Shown in pieces: positions 54,108 to 64,000 of a stretch of DNA of 64,000 nt (its first letter is position 1; every line of letters begins with the position of its first letter). Source of the DNA: Arion vulgaris (taxonomy: Eukaryota; Mollusca; Gastropoda; Stylommatophora; Arionidae); NCBI GenBank assembly GCA_020796225.1, contig CM036753.1:85718941-85782940 (forward strand), read 5' to 3'. The notes beneath the pieces were generated by a model. That model made no database searches. It was given only the letters and a program-made list of their open reading frames with translations, and was not told the DNA's origin. The position numbers were made by a program, and so were the translations under genes.

Positions 54108-54490
54108 ATGTTTAAAATAATTATGGATGATAAAACAATCAGGTTGTCACAAATACTAACACAGGATGACTACCAAAATATAAGCTGGTTAGAAAAAGTT
54201 GTTATTCTGCACCTCAGAATAGAATTTAATCGGCTCCGCAGTTGCATGTATGCAAAATTCAAGTTCAGCAATTCAGTCATGTGGAGATGTTGGCAAAAAC
54301 CCATACGCAGAGCACAATCTTCAAGAATGTCCCACATATGATACAATAAGGCCAACTCACTGGCCTAGTGAAACGACACTGGAAAGAAAACTGTACATAC
54401 TTCTATGAGCTAAAGAAGTTTTTACAAGAGAAAACATTGATTAAACAATATTTCAAGTGAATAAAAACATTGAAGAAGGAAGGAAATAAG
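54108..54490 (+). mobile_element. LINE A copy 4, 3' end
   Basis: The frame 54108-54341 reads TQDDYQNISWLEKVVILHLR then MYAKFKFSNSVMWRCWQKP, matching the post-RNase H part of LINE A. The 3' end (tggcctagtgaaacgacact, caatatttcaagtgaataaa) and a gaagaaggaagga tail follow. Confidence 0.75.
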
Positions 54491-54879
54491 GACAAGTTTT
54501 AGCAACTATCACAGAGTAATACATGATCATTTAAAGAACCAACTACACCACACTGTAAGCAGACCTATAGGTGCTCAGTCTCTTCCAATCAACAGTTGTA
54601 AGTGTGTATAGTTATGGTTCCTGTGGTTTGTTAGTTGGTTATACACACTACTTACTTCTCCTCATTCACCATACAGAGCCTTTGAGATTCATTGCTGCAG
54701 ACATCACCCATCACCATTCATCTATGTTCTAAATCTTCTGTCCCCAATTGTTGACTCATAGTATTTCTAGGTTTACTTTCATGTTATCTCTACTTTTATT
54801 TATCTGCCTCTTGGTCTCTTCTCAACAATCTTTTTGTATATTCATCTTCATGCTCTCTGCCATTATTTCAATATGGCGA

Positions 54880-55010
54880 AACACATAATAACAAAGTACT
54901 GTAGTTTTACAAAATACGCACACATTGACAATACACAGCAACATTTCGACTATAAAAGGCCTTTATCAAGTAAACGATACAACAAAAGTGATGAATGTCA
55001 CAGAACACCA
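54880..55010 (-). repeat. Solitary Penelope-like 3' end
   Basis: On the minus strand it has the terminal block: ctttgttattatgtgttt-like end, gttttgtaaaactacagtac, and the hammerhead-like tgataaaggccttttatagt then cgaaatgttgctg. No reverse transcriptase is attached. Confidence 0.75.
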
Positions 55011-55261
55011 CATATATACTTTGACATTACAAGGGTTAAAAATCATTCATTTTTCACTATTTTCATCCTTGTCGGGATCAAAACAACTTATTTAGTATCT
55101 CATATTATCATCCTTGTTGGTTAGTTACTGCACATTGTTATTTGTTAGGAGCATTTACTTTTAGCTTCATCCCTGCTTAATGTCAAGACAACTGGGAAAA
55201 ATTTAAAGTAGAATACTTCAATCACCAGCAAGAAAAACCTGAAGCTATTTACATCTTTGTA

Positions 55262-55525
55262 TACCTGTGTGGTGCTGGGGCTTGCAAATGAAGCAAAGAA
55301 TAATACGACTGCGACTTACAAGGCATGTCATAAGAGACGACTGATGTAGGACGTAGGGAAGCTACCCTAGTAAATAAAAAGCATCGCAGAAATCAGATGT
55401 GCTGGCCTACTTGTAGGCGCATAACTGACACAACATAAAATCGCTCTTAGGCTCAGATCACATGCAACTCACAGAGTAGTTAACAAGTGGTCGATATGGA
55501 GCGTTCGAAGAAGAAGTCTTTGTAT
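55262..55525 (+). repeat. SINE-like repeat S2, copy 4
   Basis: Head ggtgctggggcttgcaaatg then cttacaaggcatgtcataag, body agggaagctaccctagtaaa and atcgctcttaggctcagatc, end gtggtcgatatggagcgttc then gaagaagaag. It is the most complete copy. Confidence 0.8.
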
Positions 55526-55639
55526 CTTGACAAAATGGGGGAAAACAAAACACAAGGATCTGTAGTTGGGAATGAAAAGGATAAATTATTTGTGCGCATT
55601 TTTACTGTAATTAAATAATGTAACATGATGTTTTTTTCA

Positions 55640-55826
55640 TATTATACAATATTATGTTACATTATAGAAAGCAAAAAGACTGTCCATGCAAAAAGTGGAC
55701 CACAGAGATAACAGAGGCGGCAGAAAAACACTTGTTATGAAGTGCACACAAAAGCCTGTTTTAGAAATCTCTTCTTATCCTGACGTTGTGAGGGAATACA
55801 GGATTAGAGAAAAGAAGCAGAAGTAG
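55640..55826 (+). mobile_element. LINE 3' end, copy 2 of the KRW-SEITEA type
   Basis: Contains CKKWTTEITEAAEKH (from the GRPRKRW motif region). The 3' UTR block gtgcacacaaaagcctgttt then tagaaatctcttcttatcct follows. It is the same family as 56940-57260. Confidence 0.7.
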
Positions 55827-56004
55827 ATGTTACATTATACATTTGATAAAACAATCTACATCTCATGAATAGAAACATGACTATATATATATATTGGGAT
55901 GAAAGGAAAATGTCAAGAAACCCTTTCTCATATTCCCAACATTTAACCCACTATTTAAGTAATCAACTCTAGTTTCTTCTATATTTATATTGACAAGTTC
56001 ATAC

Positions 56005-56167
56005 CTGGTGATTGCCAGAACTCTACCGTGATTAGACTATGTCCTGCCATCCAGTCCTGTGCCTGATGAAAGTGGTTACAATCCCAGAGTGCTATATGAC
56101 CTTTTGGCATATTTTGCTTCTTAGTATATGTGATCACCTGCAGAAGCCCTTGTTTGCCCCAGAAGTT
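56005..56167 (-). CDS. Dae4-like (Tae4-type amidase) internal exon
   Basis: Tae4 proteins are bacterial type VI secretion effectors that cut peptidoglycan cross-link peptides; animal relatives (Dae) are antibacterial. A 54-codon exon with acceptor ATTGACAG and donor GTATGA encodes NFWGKQGLLQVITYTKKQNM, PKGHIALWDCNHFHQAQDWM and AGHSLITVEFWQSP. The order G-hydrophobic...GHIxLWD...VxFW matches the second half of the Tae4 fold, where the His of GHI is catalytic and the following Asp supports it. The half with the catalytic Cys (consensus CAIRxS) should be in an upstream exon at higher coordinates, which I did not find. The gene could extend past the window or be a fragment. The family call rests on one motif set seen by eye. 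Confidence 0.55.
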
Positions 56168-56939
56168 CTGTCAATAAGAAATTAATATAAAAATCATGCA
56201 CATTCAGCTGTCAATTTATGAAGCAACATCCAAATTCATATATAATTACTTAGTTATTTGAGCATAGAGGTGTTAAAGGAAGCACAGAGAAGTTATTTGA
56301 GCATAGAGATGTTCACAAAATAAAATTACAAAAATAAGTAAGCATAACTGTAACACTCAATTAATAAACAGCACTTTAAAAAAAATGTTTATTTAAATAA
56401 ATATATATATATATATTTAAAATATATTAGATTTATTTTATTGTAAACAGGGAAATAAATGAAGCATTAGTAGTATCACGCTCAACAGTGGTTCACAAAA
56501 GGTGGTTCACCCAAACTGCGAATAACATTCCAAATAACCACAATTGTGTTGATTCACTTGAGCTTCGCTAAAATCTCTTCAGACGAATCGTTTGGCTGTA
56601 ACATTTCAACGTTGCATTCATTATTTCGTGTATTTTATATTCACGACAATCGGTATCAGAAAGAGCGGCAACTGATGTGTCTGCTCTAGAGTTTGTCAGT
56701 TTTGGCGATTAGCATAATCTCTCTGAATTATGCCCACAATGTCTTGGCTCTGGCTAGGTCCCAATGTTTGATTCCTTACCCTTTCTAATCTGTTTCTTAA
56801 CTGCAAGTTCTTTTTTTCCTGACGATTATAAATTCAATGTCTTCATACTTTACTTCCTGAACACATTGACTATTACATTTAAAAAAACGTACTGTGGTCG
56901 AATGAATTTTTGTTCACTTTTTCACGTCCCATGTTTCTT
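56168..56939. other. No gene recognised
   Basis: Contains a short (AT)n run at 56402-56416 and a 20-bp duplication (gttatttgagcatagaggtg) near 56255-56308. The missing upstream Dae4 exons were searched for here without success. Confidence 0.45.
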
Positions 56940-57260
56940 TCTTTCTTTTCTCCAATCTTGTTTTGCCTCACATCGTCAGGATAAGAAGAGATTTCTAGAG
57001 TGAGCCCTTGTGTGCGCTTAATAAATAATGTCTGTCGTCGCCTCTGTTATCTCTGAGGTCCACCTTTTGCGTGGCCGACCTTTTGCTTTGTATCCATTGT
57101 ATCAGAACAACATTGCTCTTTGAGGTGCACTGTCTGTTGGTAATCTGCGTATGTGTATAACCAATTAATTTGTTGTTTCTTGATGTATGCACAAATAATT
57201 GGGTTGCCATAATTTGATCTTCCGAAATGAGTACACGCCTCACATGAATTCAAAATTGGT
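56940..57260 (-). mobile_element. LINE fragment, end of reverse transcriptase ORF plus 3' UTR
   Basis: Minus-strand frames read HIRRLPTDSAPQRAMLF and YNGYKAKGRPRKRWTSEITE then ATTDII. After them comes the shared block gcgcacacaagggctcactc then tagaaatctcttcttatcct. Frameshifts are present. Confidence 0.75.
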
Positions 57261-57269
57261 TTCCATTAA

Positions 57270-59330
57270 TTCGTGATCTATATTTTTAGAATGTTTTCTC
57301 TTGAAAAACCTTAAAAACCCGTTGATGTGATTATTTGACATGCAACCTTGAATAAACCATACTAAGATGCTTCAAATTTGATCATTTGGATGGTTAAAGA
57401 ATGTTTCACGCGAATTCCTTTTTTTTTATAGCAAAGAAAACGTCGATCTTCAAATTTTAGAAATTTTTCTATCCTAAGTTTTCATATAGTCCACATTTAT
57501 TTAGGATGTGATTTCTATAGATGCATGCAAATTTCAATTACATTGTTGCTCTTTATTATCGTGAACTTGAGTCAAAATTATGTGCAACATTATGTCATCA
57601 CTTTGTCACCATTAGTATCCTGAGGAGTCTTACATTCCCACAAAATTTTCATAAATCAAACAACGCATGGGTATGGCATACTGTTTTGTTTGCTCAGGTC
57701 TGTAATCAAAGATATGATTTGTCATCCGAATCTGACGATTCTTTACGAGGTTGAAAAATTTTAACTTTTTGGTGGATCAAATTAGTAGTCCATCTCGGTG
57801 GATGCCATTGTCTTCTTGAAAATTTCCCCACTTTTCCAAACCGCAGCTATCATTGAAAGGACTCCGGTCGAACTCAAATCACATACAGACGCACCTGTTG
57901 TCGGCAACTTTGCCTTTCACTGGCTACAACCTATCGATTGAAATATGACATGGGGGTGTCGCGACTGGCCGTTAATTCATCATGATTGTCAATATGGAAA
58001 ACACAATTTGTTATTTGTCAATCTCAATAGGTGCAACAAAATGAGCGTCTTCAGATATAACACTGTCGTTTAATTTTTTAAACGAAATTGTGACTAATCG
58101 ATTTTGTAGACAGTTTGGGGTACTTTGTCTCCGGTGACTACTGGGAGTGTGAAAGTGACCTATCGCAGTTCGCAAGCAGTGAATGTCGAGAGTTGGTGCA
58201 GATCTTTCTCCTCCAGTGCTCGAAAATGTCCATTCATTGCGTGTGCAAGGTGAACCCTACCGCATGTCGCGACGATTGGACACTAATCGGCAGGTCATGA
58301 CAAGACCTCTACTGGACTGTCGCAACGAGTGGATATACTGGCGTTCGCAACGAGTACCTTTCTTTGCAGTTCCACGGAACCCGACTGCATTCGCATGTGG
58401 TGGATTGACCCGGAATGTCCAACATACCTCAACTCCGCGTGTCCACGGATCTGCTCGGATGTACTGCAACAATGACTGGCGTGTCGCAACAATATCCTCC
58501 CTCTAGTGTCTGAAGGTGAACCTACTGGCTGTACAGACTTTTCATGCAGAGTACCTTTGAATGTCGCACATGCTGCATCTGGATTGCAGTTGATTCAGTA
58601 CTGAGAGTAAGTTGATTGTATCATCTTTCAAGAAAACTGTATTGGGACATCTAATTTAAAGTCGGCATTGTTTTTCTCCTTCCTTGATCGACAGTAGTAC
58701 ACTTTGTCTGAATCCAAACGGCGAGAAAGATTAATTTAGACGTTGCAGATATGTGTAGTTTTCCCGAGTTATGAATAATCGCAATATAGAAAAGACTCTC
58801 AGCTCACACTGGGAATGTATGTACTGAAACTGAAACTTCTGCATTGTTATCAAAATTGCACTTCGAAGACCATATGAATTTGAATTTTCAGTAATTTTTT
58901 TACAGCCAAAAAATAACATAATTGTATACTGTAAGTGAGATACGCTAAAAACTATCAAGACCAAATAATACTGTCTTTGCTTCAAATCGACTCATGTACA
59001 CTTGCATTTTCACCTTCCATAGATTGCTGATACACAACAACGACTCTAGTAAAATGTATTAAAGACCACACGCATCTCTATGTACCATAGATTGACTCAT
59101 TGCCAAATTATCCCAGAGGATTATAGTTGATTTTAATATATAAGAATGAAGAAATGCTATTTCTCTCCTCAACTTTCTTGAAATAAGATAAAATTCTCTA
59201 GTCGTCATGGGATATTCAAGACTAGTCTTTGCAAAGTCCAGCATCCAATATGTACTCGAGAAAATCAATTTCAAACATGCTCGAATTAATGGACAGACTA
59301 TAACATGAATTTCATTTAAATTGTGTTCCA
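57270..59330. repeat. Segmental tandem duplication, unit 1 (about 2.1 kb)
   Basis: Landmarks recur in the same order about 2.1-2.2 kb later. They are atagatgcatgcaaatttc (57517 and about 59624), gatataacactgtcgttt (58054 and 60340), ttgtatcatc (58616 and 60714), cacaacaacgactctagtaaa (59034 and 61277) and attatcccagag (59105 and 61370). Divergence is substantial. Open frames inside are short and not shared between the units, so no gene is called. Confidence 0.75.
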
Positions 59331-60049
59331 TGTATATTTTTCTGATGACCTGATATTTTTAGAATGTATCTTTTTGCAACAAATGTCCATAAAATTACCT
59401 GCATGTGAAATGTTTGAAGTGAAATTGACTGAATCCATACTAAGATGACTTCTCTAATTGGATCATTTGGGCATGGATTAAAGAAAAGTCTTTCTACCGA
59501 AACACTGTGTTTTGGTATAGCAAAGAAGAACTGTCATATCTTCACAATTTTAGAGTACATTTTACTACTCCTACAGTTTTCAATATAGTCACATCATTTT
59601 TTTTAGCGATGGCACTTGATTTTTTATAGATGCATGCAAATTTCTCCAGATTACACTACTGATCACTGCATCTTTATTTACCTACGTGCACACCATTGTC
59701 AGTCAAAATCTGATTGTGCACACCATTCATTGTCAGTCAAAATCTGATGGAAGCTTCACATTTTCCGCATGTCATCAAAATCAAACCAACGCATGAATGT
59801 GCATACTGTTTTGTTTGCTCTTATGGATCTTAGCAGTTTTCTAAAGATTGTAGATTCTGTCCCTAGTGCCAAGTTAAAAAGTCAATTACATATCATTTAC
59901 AGGACTTTGCGAATCAACCCCAGCTTTTTAACGCTGTTTGTGTGATTTTTCTAGGCATTATTACGTTCAGTAGTTTGCCATTGCTTTCTGAACGGGTGGT
60001 GCCATTGTCCTTTGTAAAAATCCACGCGAAGCAATTTGCAACCAAATTG

Positions 60050-60125
60050 TCCGCAGCGTGATACGAACTCAGAGCGTCCGGGTTAAATGACAGAGTCACT
60101 ATCCCTAAGCCACAGACGCCACCTG
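60050..60125 (-). repeat. tRNA-like SINE head
   Basis: On the minus strand ggcgtctgtggcttagggat (A box-like) is followed by gagttcgtatcacg (B box-like) at about tRNA spacing. It is weak and has no clean cloverleaf. Confidence 0.35.
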
Positions 60126-60427
60126 AGTGTCAAGTTAGAAAATCAAAATTTACGCACTTACCTCGTGGTTACCACATGATGTCGCTGACTGAGTGTACAT
60201 GATGTCGCTGACTGAGTGTTAATTTTATCTTGGGTTGTAAAATTGGGGACAAATCAACGAATTTGAAAAATTGTTTGCAGAAGCTCAGATTTACTCGTAA
60301 AATGAGGTGTCCACAAAAATGAGGACGTATAGCTTCCCCAGATATAACACTGTCGTTTTATTATTATTTTAAACGAAATTTGATGACTAACACGCCATTT
60401 TGTAGACAATGTTTTTGGGGCCCTACT

Positions 60428-60690
60428 GGCAGTGTCGCAACGAGTGGACCCTACTCGGCAGTGTCGCAACGAGTGGACCCTACTCGGCAGTGTCGCAACG
60501 AGTGAACCCTACTCGGCAGTGTCGCAACGAGAGGACTTCTACTCGGCAGTGTCTCAACGAGTGGACCCCTACTCGGCAATGTCGCAACGAGTGGACCTCA
60601 ACTCGGCAGTGTCGCAACAAGAGGACTTTTACCAGCAGTGTCGCAACGAGTGAACCCTACTCGGCAGTGTCGCAACGAGTGGACCCAGTA
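60428..60690. repeat. 29-31-bp minisatellite, about 9 copies
   Basis: The unit cagtgtcgcaacgagtggac then cctactcgg repeats with small changes (caacaagagg, gtctcaacgag). Related but scattered single motifs (tcgcaacgagt) occur in unit 1 at 58320-58350. Long open frames through it are artefacts of the repeat. Confidence 0.95.
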
Positions 60691-61439
60691 CGGGTGAGCG
60701 AGTAAGCTTCGATTGTATCATCCTTTCAAATGAAAGCTGATTGGGACTAGGTTAAGTTTTAAACTGGCATTTGACGTTTTATGAAAACTCCCACCTTTGA
60801 ATCAAGAAGGCACTAAACTTTGATCTGATCCAATCGGCCGAGAAACGATGAATAGGCGGTTTGCAGATATATGAATGTAGTTTTACCACAAGTTAAACTA
60901 GTGCGAAATAATAAATCAAGAACCGGTAATAATAAGAAAAGAAACTGGCGCAGGCTACGACACTTGGTAGGTAATGTATTAACTGGAAACTGAAACTTTT
61001 GGCAACTGATTATCTGCAGGCCAGAATTGACCTTTCTGGCAACGACACCACATGCGAGATTTGACATTAGTTTCAGTACATTTTTTTTACGGCAAAGAAA
61101 GTAACACGTAATCTGTATAGCGCTGTGTCAATGTGTGGCTTATCCCCCTACGTGTGTTCTAATCACCCTTTCAAGAGACAAATAATAGCTGTCTTTTGAA
61201 AAACCTCAATATTCGACATACACTCGTACCAAAACTTGCTATTTTACACCTTCCATAGCATTGACTGAGAGTCGGACACAACAACGACTCTAGTAAACGT
61301 GGTACTAAAGATCCACTCACTGGACATCTACTATGACACTTACACTCAGATGACTCATATCATACAAAAATTATCCCAGAGAGTGGATTATTAGTGGTTT
61401 TATAAGATATATAGAGAATGAAGAAGATGCACTAGATGT

Positions 61440-61925
61440 TTCTTCTTCTCATCTTAACTTTCCTTGAACATAAAGCATCACCAAATTAACCCCAATCAGA
61501 TCTGTCTTGAGAAAGTCAGCTTAGTTTATTCCAAGTAATTCTAGTCTTCTTTTTTTTTTGGTCTGCAATTCGTCTCCATGTCTCTCTCTACCCATATTTC
61601 CACCTGGAATCCATTTTAGAGCCACATATGGGTGGATGTCCGGTCTGGTTAAAAAATCTTTACTGTTCTGTAGCTAGTTATGTTTCTATGGTGGGCCGCC
61701 AACCCAACACTAAACCCTTCAACTTGAAGAGTAGAGGGCATCCCTTTTCGTCTGATCATTCTCCTTTGATCTGTTCGGCATGGTTAAACTAACTGCCAGC
61801 AATGCTACCTCTGACATAGACCTCGGGGTCATTATGATTCTGAAATCCTCCCACCAACTACTAGATATGTGTACAAACACATTCTCACCCGAATGGCGCC
61901 AAACCCTATGTCCAAGCTTGACTAT
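61440..61925 (-). mobile_element. RTE-like LINE fragment
   Basis: The minus strand reads ALKWIPGGNMGRERHGDELQ then TKKKRRLELLGIN, corresponding to the ALxWTPxGKRxRGRPxETWRR region. Upstream of it is a block (gatcaaaggagaatgatcag, acgaaaagggatgccctcta) that belongs to the same decayed ORF or its flank. Confidence 0.65.
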
Positions 61926-62099
61926 AATGTTAGTATATCTGGCTTAGGGGAACAAGGATGACCAAGATGTAGATAGATAACATTACAGAACTCCTCAACC
62001 AACATGGTTGTACAGAAACCAATGTTACAAACTTTTCTTAAAGCCAGAAACATCAGCTGCTCATATCTTGCAGCAAAACTGACAAGTAGTCTTCCTTCC

Positions 62100-62359
62100 C
62101 TTCCTTTCATTCGCTTGAAAAATTGTCTATATATTCAATGTTGTCTCTTGTATGAACTTCACTGTCTTTTGTAGCTCACACAGCGGTTCGTGTAGTTTTC
62201 TATCGAGTGTTATTTCGTTAGGCCAGTGATTTTTCCTCAGTGTATCATATTCGGGGCAGTCTTGAAGTATGTGTCTGCAGTCTGGTGTCCCTGTCCACAT
62301 GTACACATGGCTGAATTGCCAATCTTGAATTTTGATACATGTGGCTGTGGAGTCGATTA
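62100..62359 (-). mobile_element. LINE A copy 5, 3' tail
   Basis: On the minus strand: cacatgtatcaaaattcaag, attggcaattcagccatgtg, the tggcctaacgaaataacact tail and a gaaaggaagggaagga end. It belongs with 63121-63620; a LINE B copy separates the two parts. Confidence 0.75.
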
Positions 62360-63120
62360 TGTCCTGTTCTCAGTTTCAGTTTGGAATATCTTCATTGCAC
62401 TCCGGACATGTCCATAGGTGCTCCGATCTCCTTCGTAATATCTCCAACAGCGTCTATCGACTGACCGTACCAGTTCGATTTTGATTGAGGAGCCTACTCA
62501 CGTACCTGTTATGCTATTCTTTTCTTGCTACTCCAATCTTCAAACCCAGCTCCTGCAATCTAGTAGTTGACGTGGGTTGGTTTAAATAAAGATATTCTTT
62601 GCGGCCACACTCTATGAAAGCGTTCAAAATATCAGCTATATCTATTGGCTGGCCCTCTGATATGGTGGCAGAGCCAGCCCTCTCATTGCCAACGACACCC
62701 ATGTGCCCTGGAACGAAGATAAGTGTGATTTTGCAAATTGTTGACGCTTGTAATGATTCAGTCAATTGCCTGCGCACCGAACCAGCCTCTACCTTGCGGA
62801 TCATACTCAATGTATCACTCAGAATGAACGCATTAGTGTAGTTTTGTGACTCCAGCCAACGTAAAGCATTAGTCACCGCCAGTACCTCCATTGCCATGCT
62901 GCTTGTTATCATACGAAATGCACCACTGGCCTCATGGACCATTCTGCCACATGAGCTTGCAGAGAAGGCCATGCGGACTTTTCGTGACGAACTACCGATT
63001 CATCCGTTCACAACGGCACCTTCATTGCAGTTTTCATCAATGATAGCCTTAACGTCTGCATCCAGCGCCACGGGAGTCCTCTTTTGCAATTTTTGCTAAA
63101 TTTAATGATGGTGGAAAAAG
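62360..63120 (-). mobile_element. LINE B copy 2, RNase H region, nested in LINE A
   Basis: The minus-strand frame 62972-62514 reads RMITSSMAMEVLAVTNALRW, then YTNAFILSDTLSMIRKVEAG and ITLIFVPGHMGVVGNERAGS. This is an RNase H domain with the ELAVTNAL helix, the SD acidic residue and the GHMGVxGNExA motif. Past it comes EHLWTCPEC, the same CPxC knuckle as in copy 1. The 11-bp repeat tgtcctgttct at 62360-62370 and 63121-63131 is the target duplication. Upstream catalytic TDGS is broken. Confidence 0.8.
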
Positions 63121-63620
63121 TGTCCTGTTCTACGGCGCAGAATGACAACTTGTTCCAATCTGCTCATATTGTAGTAATCGTCTTGTGTTGGTATTAGTGG
63201 ATTTCTGATTGATTTAATCATCCTTTTCTTTTGGTGGTAGGTAACTAGCATATCCGGTTGCTGTCCTGCAACACCTTCCTTGTCCAGTCGGTCTGCTGTT
63301 TCATTTCCTGGTATTCCACAGAGGGTATCCACTGCAAAACGACCCTGCGCTGCTTAGGCAGTTTTGACAGTAGGGTCTGTAGACCTGACAATTTTCTGGA
63401 CTGGCGTACTTGGAGTGCTCATTTTGCATCAGTCAAAAATACATCAGGTTGAGGATCGAGTCTGGTATTCCACAGTTTCTCAGTACGGTACTTTGTCATT
63501 AGCCGGTCGCAACTGACCGGAAGACCTATTTTTAGAAATTGTCGGAAAGTGTCATCTATTTTTAGATATGTTGTAAATAGTCGTGGACAGTCCACTTTGG
63601 GACCCAGGTAGGTCAAGCAT
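63121..63620 (-). mobile_element. LINE A copy 5, RNase H region
   Basis: Minus-strand frames read ALQVRQSRKLSGLQTLLSKL, PKQRRVVLQWIPS, GIPGNETADRLDKEGV and DDYYNMSRLEQVVILRRRTG. This is the end of the RNase H domain and the following segment of LINE A. Frame changes are present. It is the most complete LINE A piece in the window. Confidence 0.8.
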
Positions 63621-63699
63621 TAGTATGTGGATACATTTGTATTCGGAGTTATTAGTATTTGAAAATTTGTGTGACGATACCGGAACTTTGAACATTTGG

Positions 63700-64000
63700 A
63701 TTTGTATTGCATTTCAATTTATTATTTGAGGGCGGAAAGACAATCTCGGTCAATCTTTCTTTGAAAATACACATCCTATCATTATATGATACAACCATAC
63801 AACTTAATAGCAATGATAACAACACAATTCCAGAACAAAGACAGCGAGGAAAGGAGGAACAATTATATTATAGAAACAAAAAACTAGGCAACTTATTGAA
63901 AAATACACATCCTATCATTATATGATACTACCATACAACTTAACAATGATAACAACACAATTCCAGAACAAAGACAGCGAGGAAAGGAGGAACAATTATA
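63700..64000. repeat. 137-bp tandem repeat running off the window
   Basis: The block aatacacatcctatcattat then atgatacwaccatacaactt ... gcgaggaaaggaggaacaat recurs at 63765-63870 and 63901-64000, a period of about 136-137 bases. The window ends inside the second copy. Confidence 0.85.

Larger units (their letters stand above)
54050..56004 (-). other. Intron of the Dae4-like gene
   Basis: The 1955-base intron holds LINE A at 54108-54490, an antisense Penelope end at 54880-55010, repeat S2 at 55262-55525 and a LINE fragment at 55640-55826. The remaining stretches (54491-54880, 55011-55260 and 55827-56004) show nothing recognisable. Confidence 0.55.
59335..61480. repeat. Segmental tandem duplication, unit 2
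   Basis: Second copy of the 2.1-2.2 kb unit. It differs by an expanded 29-31-bp minisatellite at 60428-60690 and by many small indels. It is cut off by a LINE fragment at about 61480. Confidence 0.75.

Noticed and set aside
56995..57253. Open frames as the missing upstream exon of the Dae4-like gene.
   Set aside because: They are frame-shifted pieces of a LINE ORF ending in GRPRKRW and carry no amidase motif.
60409..60705. A 98-codon frame rich in CRNEWT/VSQR repeats.
   Set aside because: It is produced by the 29-31-bp minisatellite; the parallel duplication unit has no such frame.

Overview
The window is AT-rich animal nuclear DNA. Its coding exons are short and bounded by GT-AG splice sites, the introns are long, and most of the remaining sequence is decayed transposable elements with some minisatellites. 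The mix of repeats (RNase H-bearing LINEs, RTE-like LINEs with a terminal zinc finger, Penelope-like elements with GIY-YIG, hAT, mariner, Helitron, tRNA-type SINEs) and the presence of an exon pair resembling eukaryotic Tae4/Dae4 amidases suggest a lophotrochozoan, most likely a mollusc. That is an inference; nothing here fixes the species. There are no bacterial-style operons, and I found no convincing tRNA, rRNA or CRISPR locus.

Two cellular genes can be supported, both on the minus strand. The first is a Rho GTPase-activating protein of the ARHGAP19 type, spliced from ten coding exons between 30058 (ATG) and 5051 (stop). All exon phases agree, giving 1830 nt and 609 residues. It keeps the catalytic arginine finger (R124), but a threonine (T246) sits where RhoGAP domains normally have a conserved asparagine. 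Its 12-kb first intron holds a 65-bp minisatellite, a long hairpin, a LINE copy, SINE-like pieces and an almost full-length RTE-like LINE. The second is the 3' end (two exons, 56167-53883) of a gene whose first exon looks like the second half of a Tae4-type peptidoglycan amidase. Animals are known to have acquired this family from bacteria. It carries a basic, proline-containing tail of about 55 residues. Its upstream exons were not found.

Layout: 1-1270 LINE A interrupted by LINE B; 1270-4100 no gene; 4100-30060 the ARHGAP19-like gene with its 3' UTR and repeat-filled introns (LINE copies at 7.1, 10.7, 11.9, 19.0, 19.7, 25.3 and 26.1-29.3 kb; mariner 15.06-16.81 kb; minisatellite 21.2-22.8 kb); 30.06-30.35 kb putative promoter; 30.5-33.1 kb Penelope-like element 1; 33.37-34.67 kb hAT element 1; 34.85-35.05 kb inverted pair of Penelope ends; 37.16-39.06 kb Penelope-like element 2; 42.49-43.69 kb hAT element 2; 43.9-45.6 kb LINE and Helitron pieces; 46-53 kb mostly anonymous DNA with SINEs and LINE fossils; 53.88-56.17 kb Dae4-like exons; 57.27-61.5 kb a diverged 2.1-2.2 kb tandem duplication with a minisatellite; 61.5-63.6 kb LINE fossils, including a second LINE B-in-LINE A nest; 63.7-64.0 kb the start of a ~137-bp tandem repeat that runs off the window.

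Transposon insertion order can be read in several places because target-site duplications survive: 8 bp for both hAT elements, 11-12 bp for both LINE B insertions, and TA for mariner. The two genes show no sign of working together.
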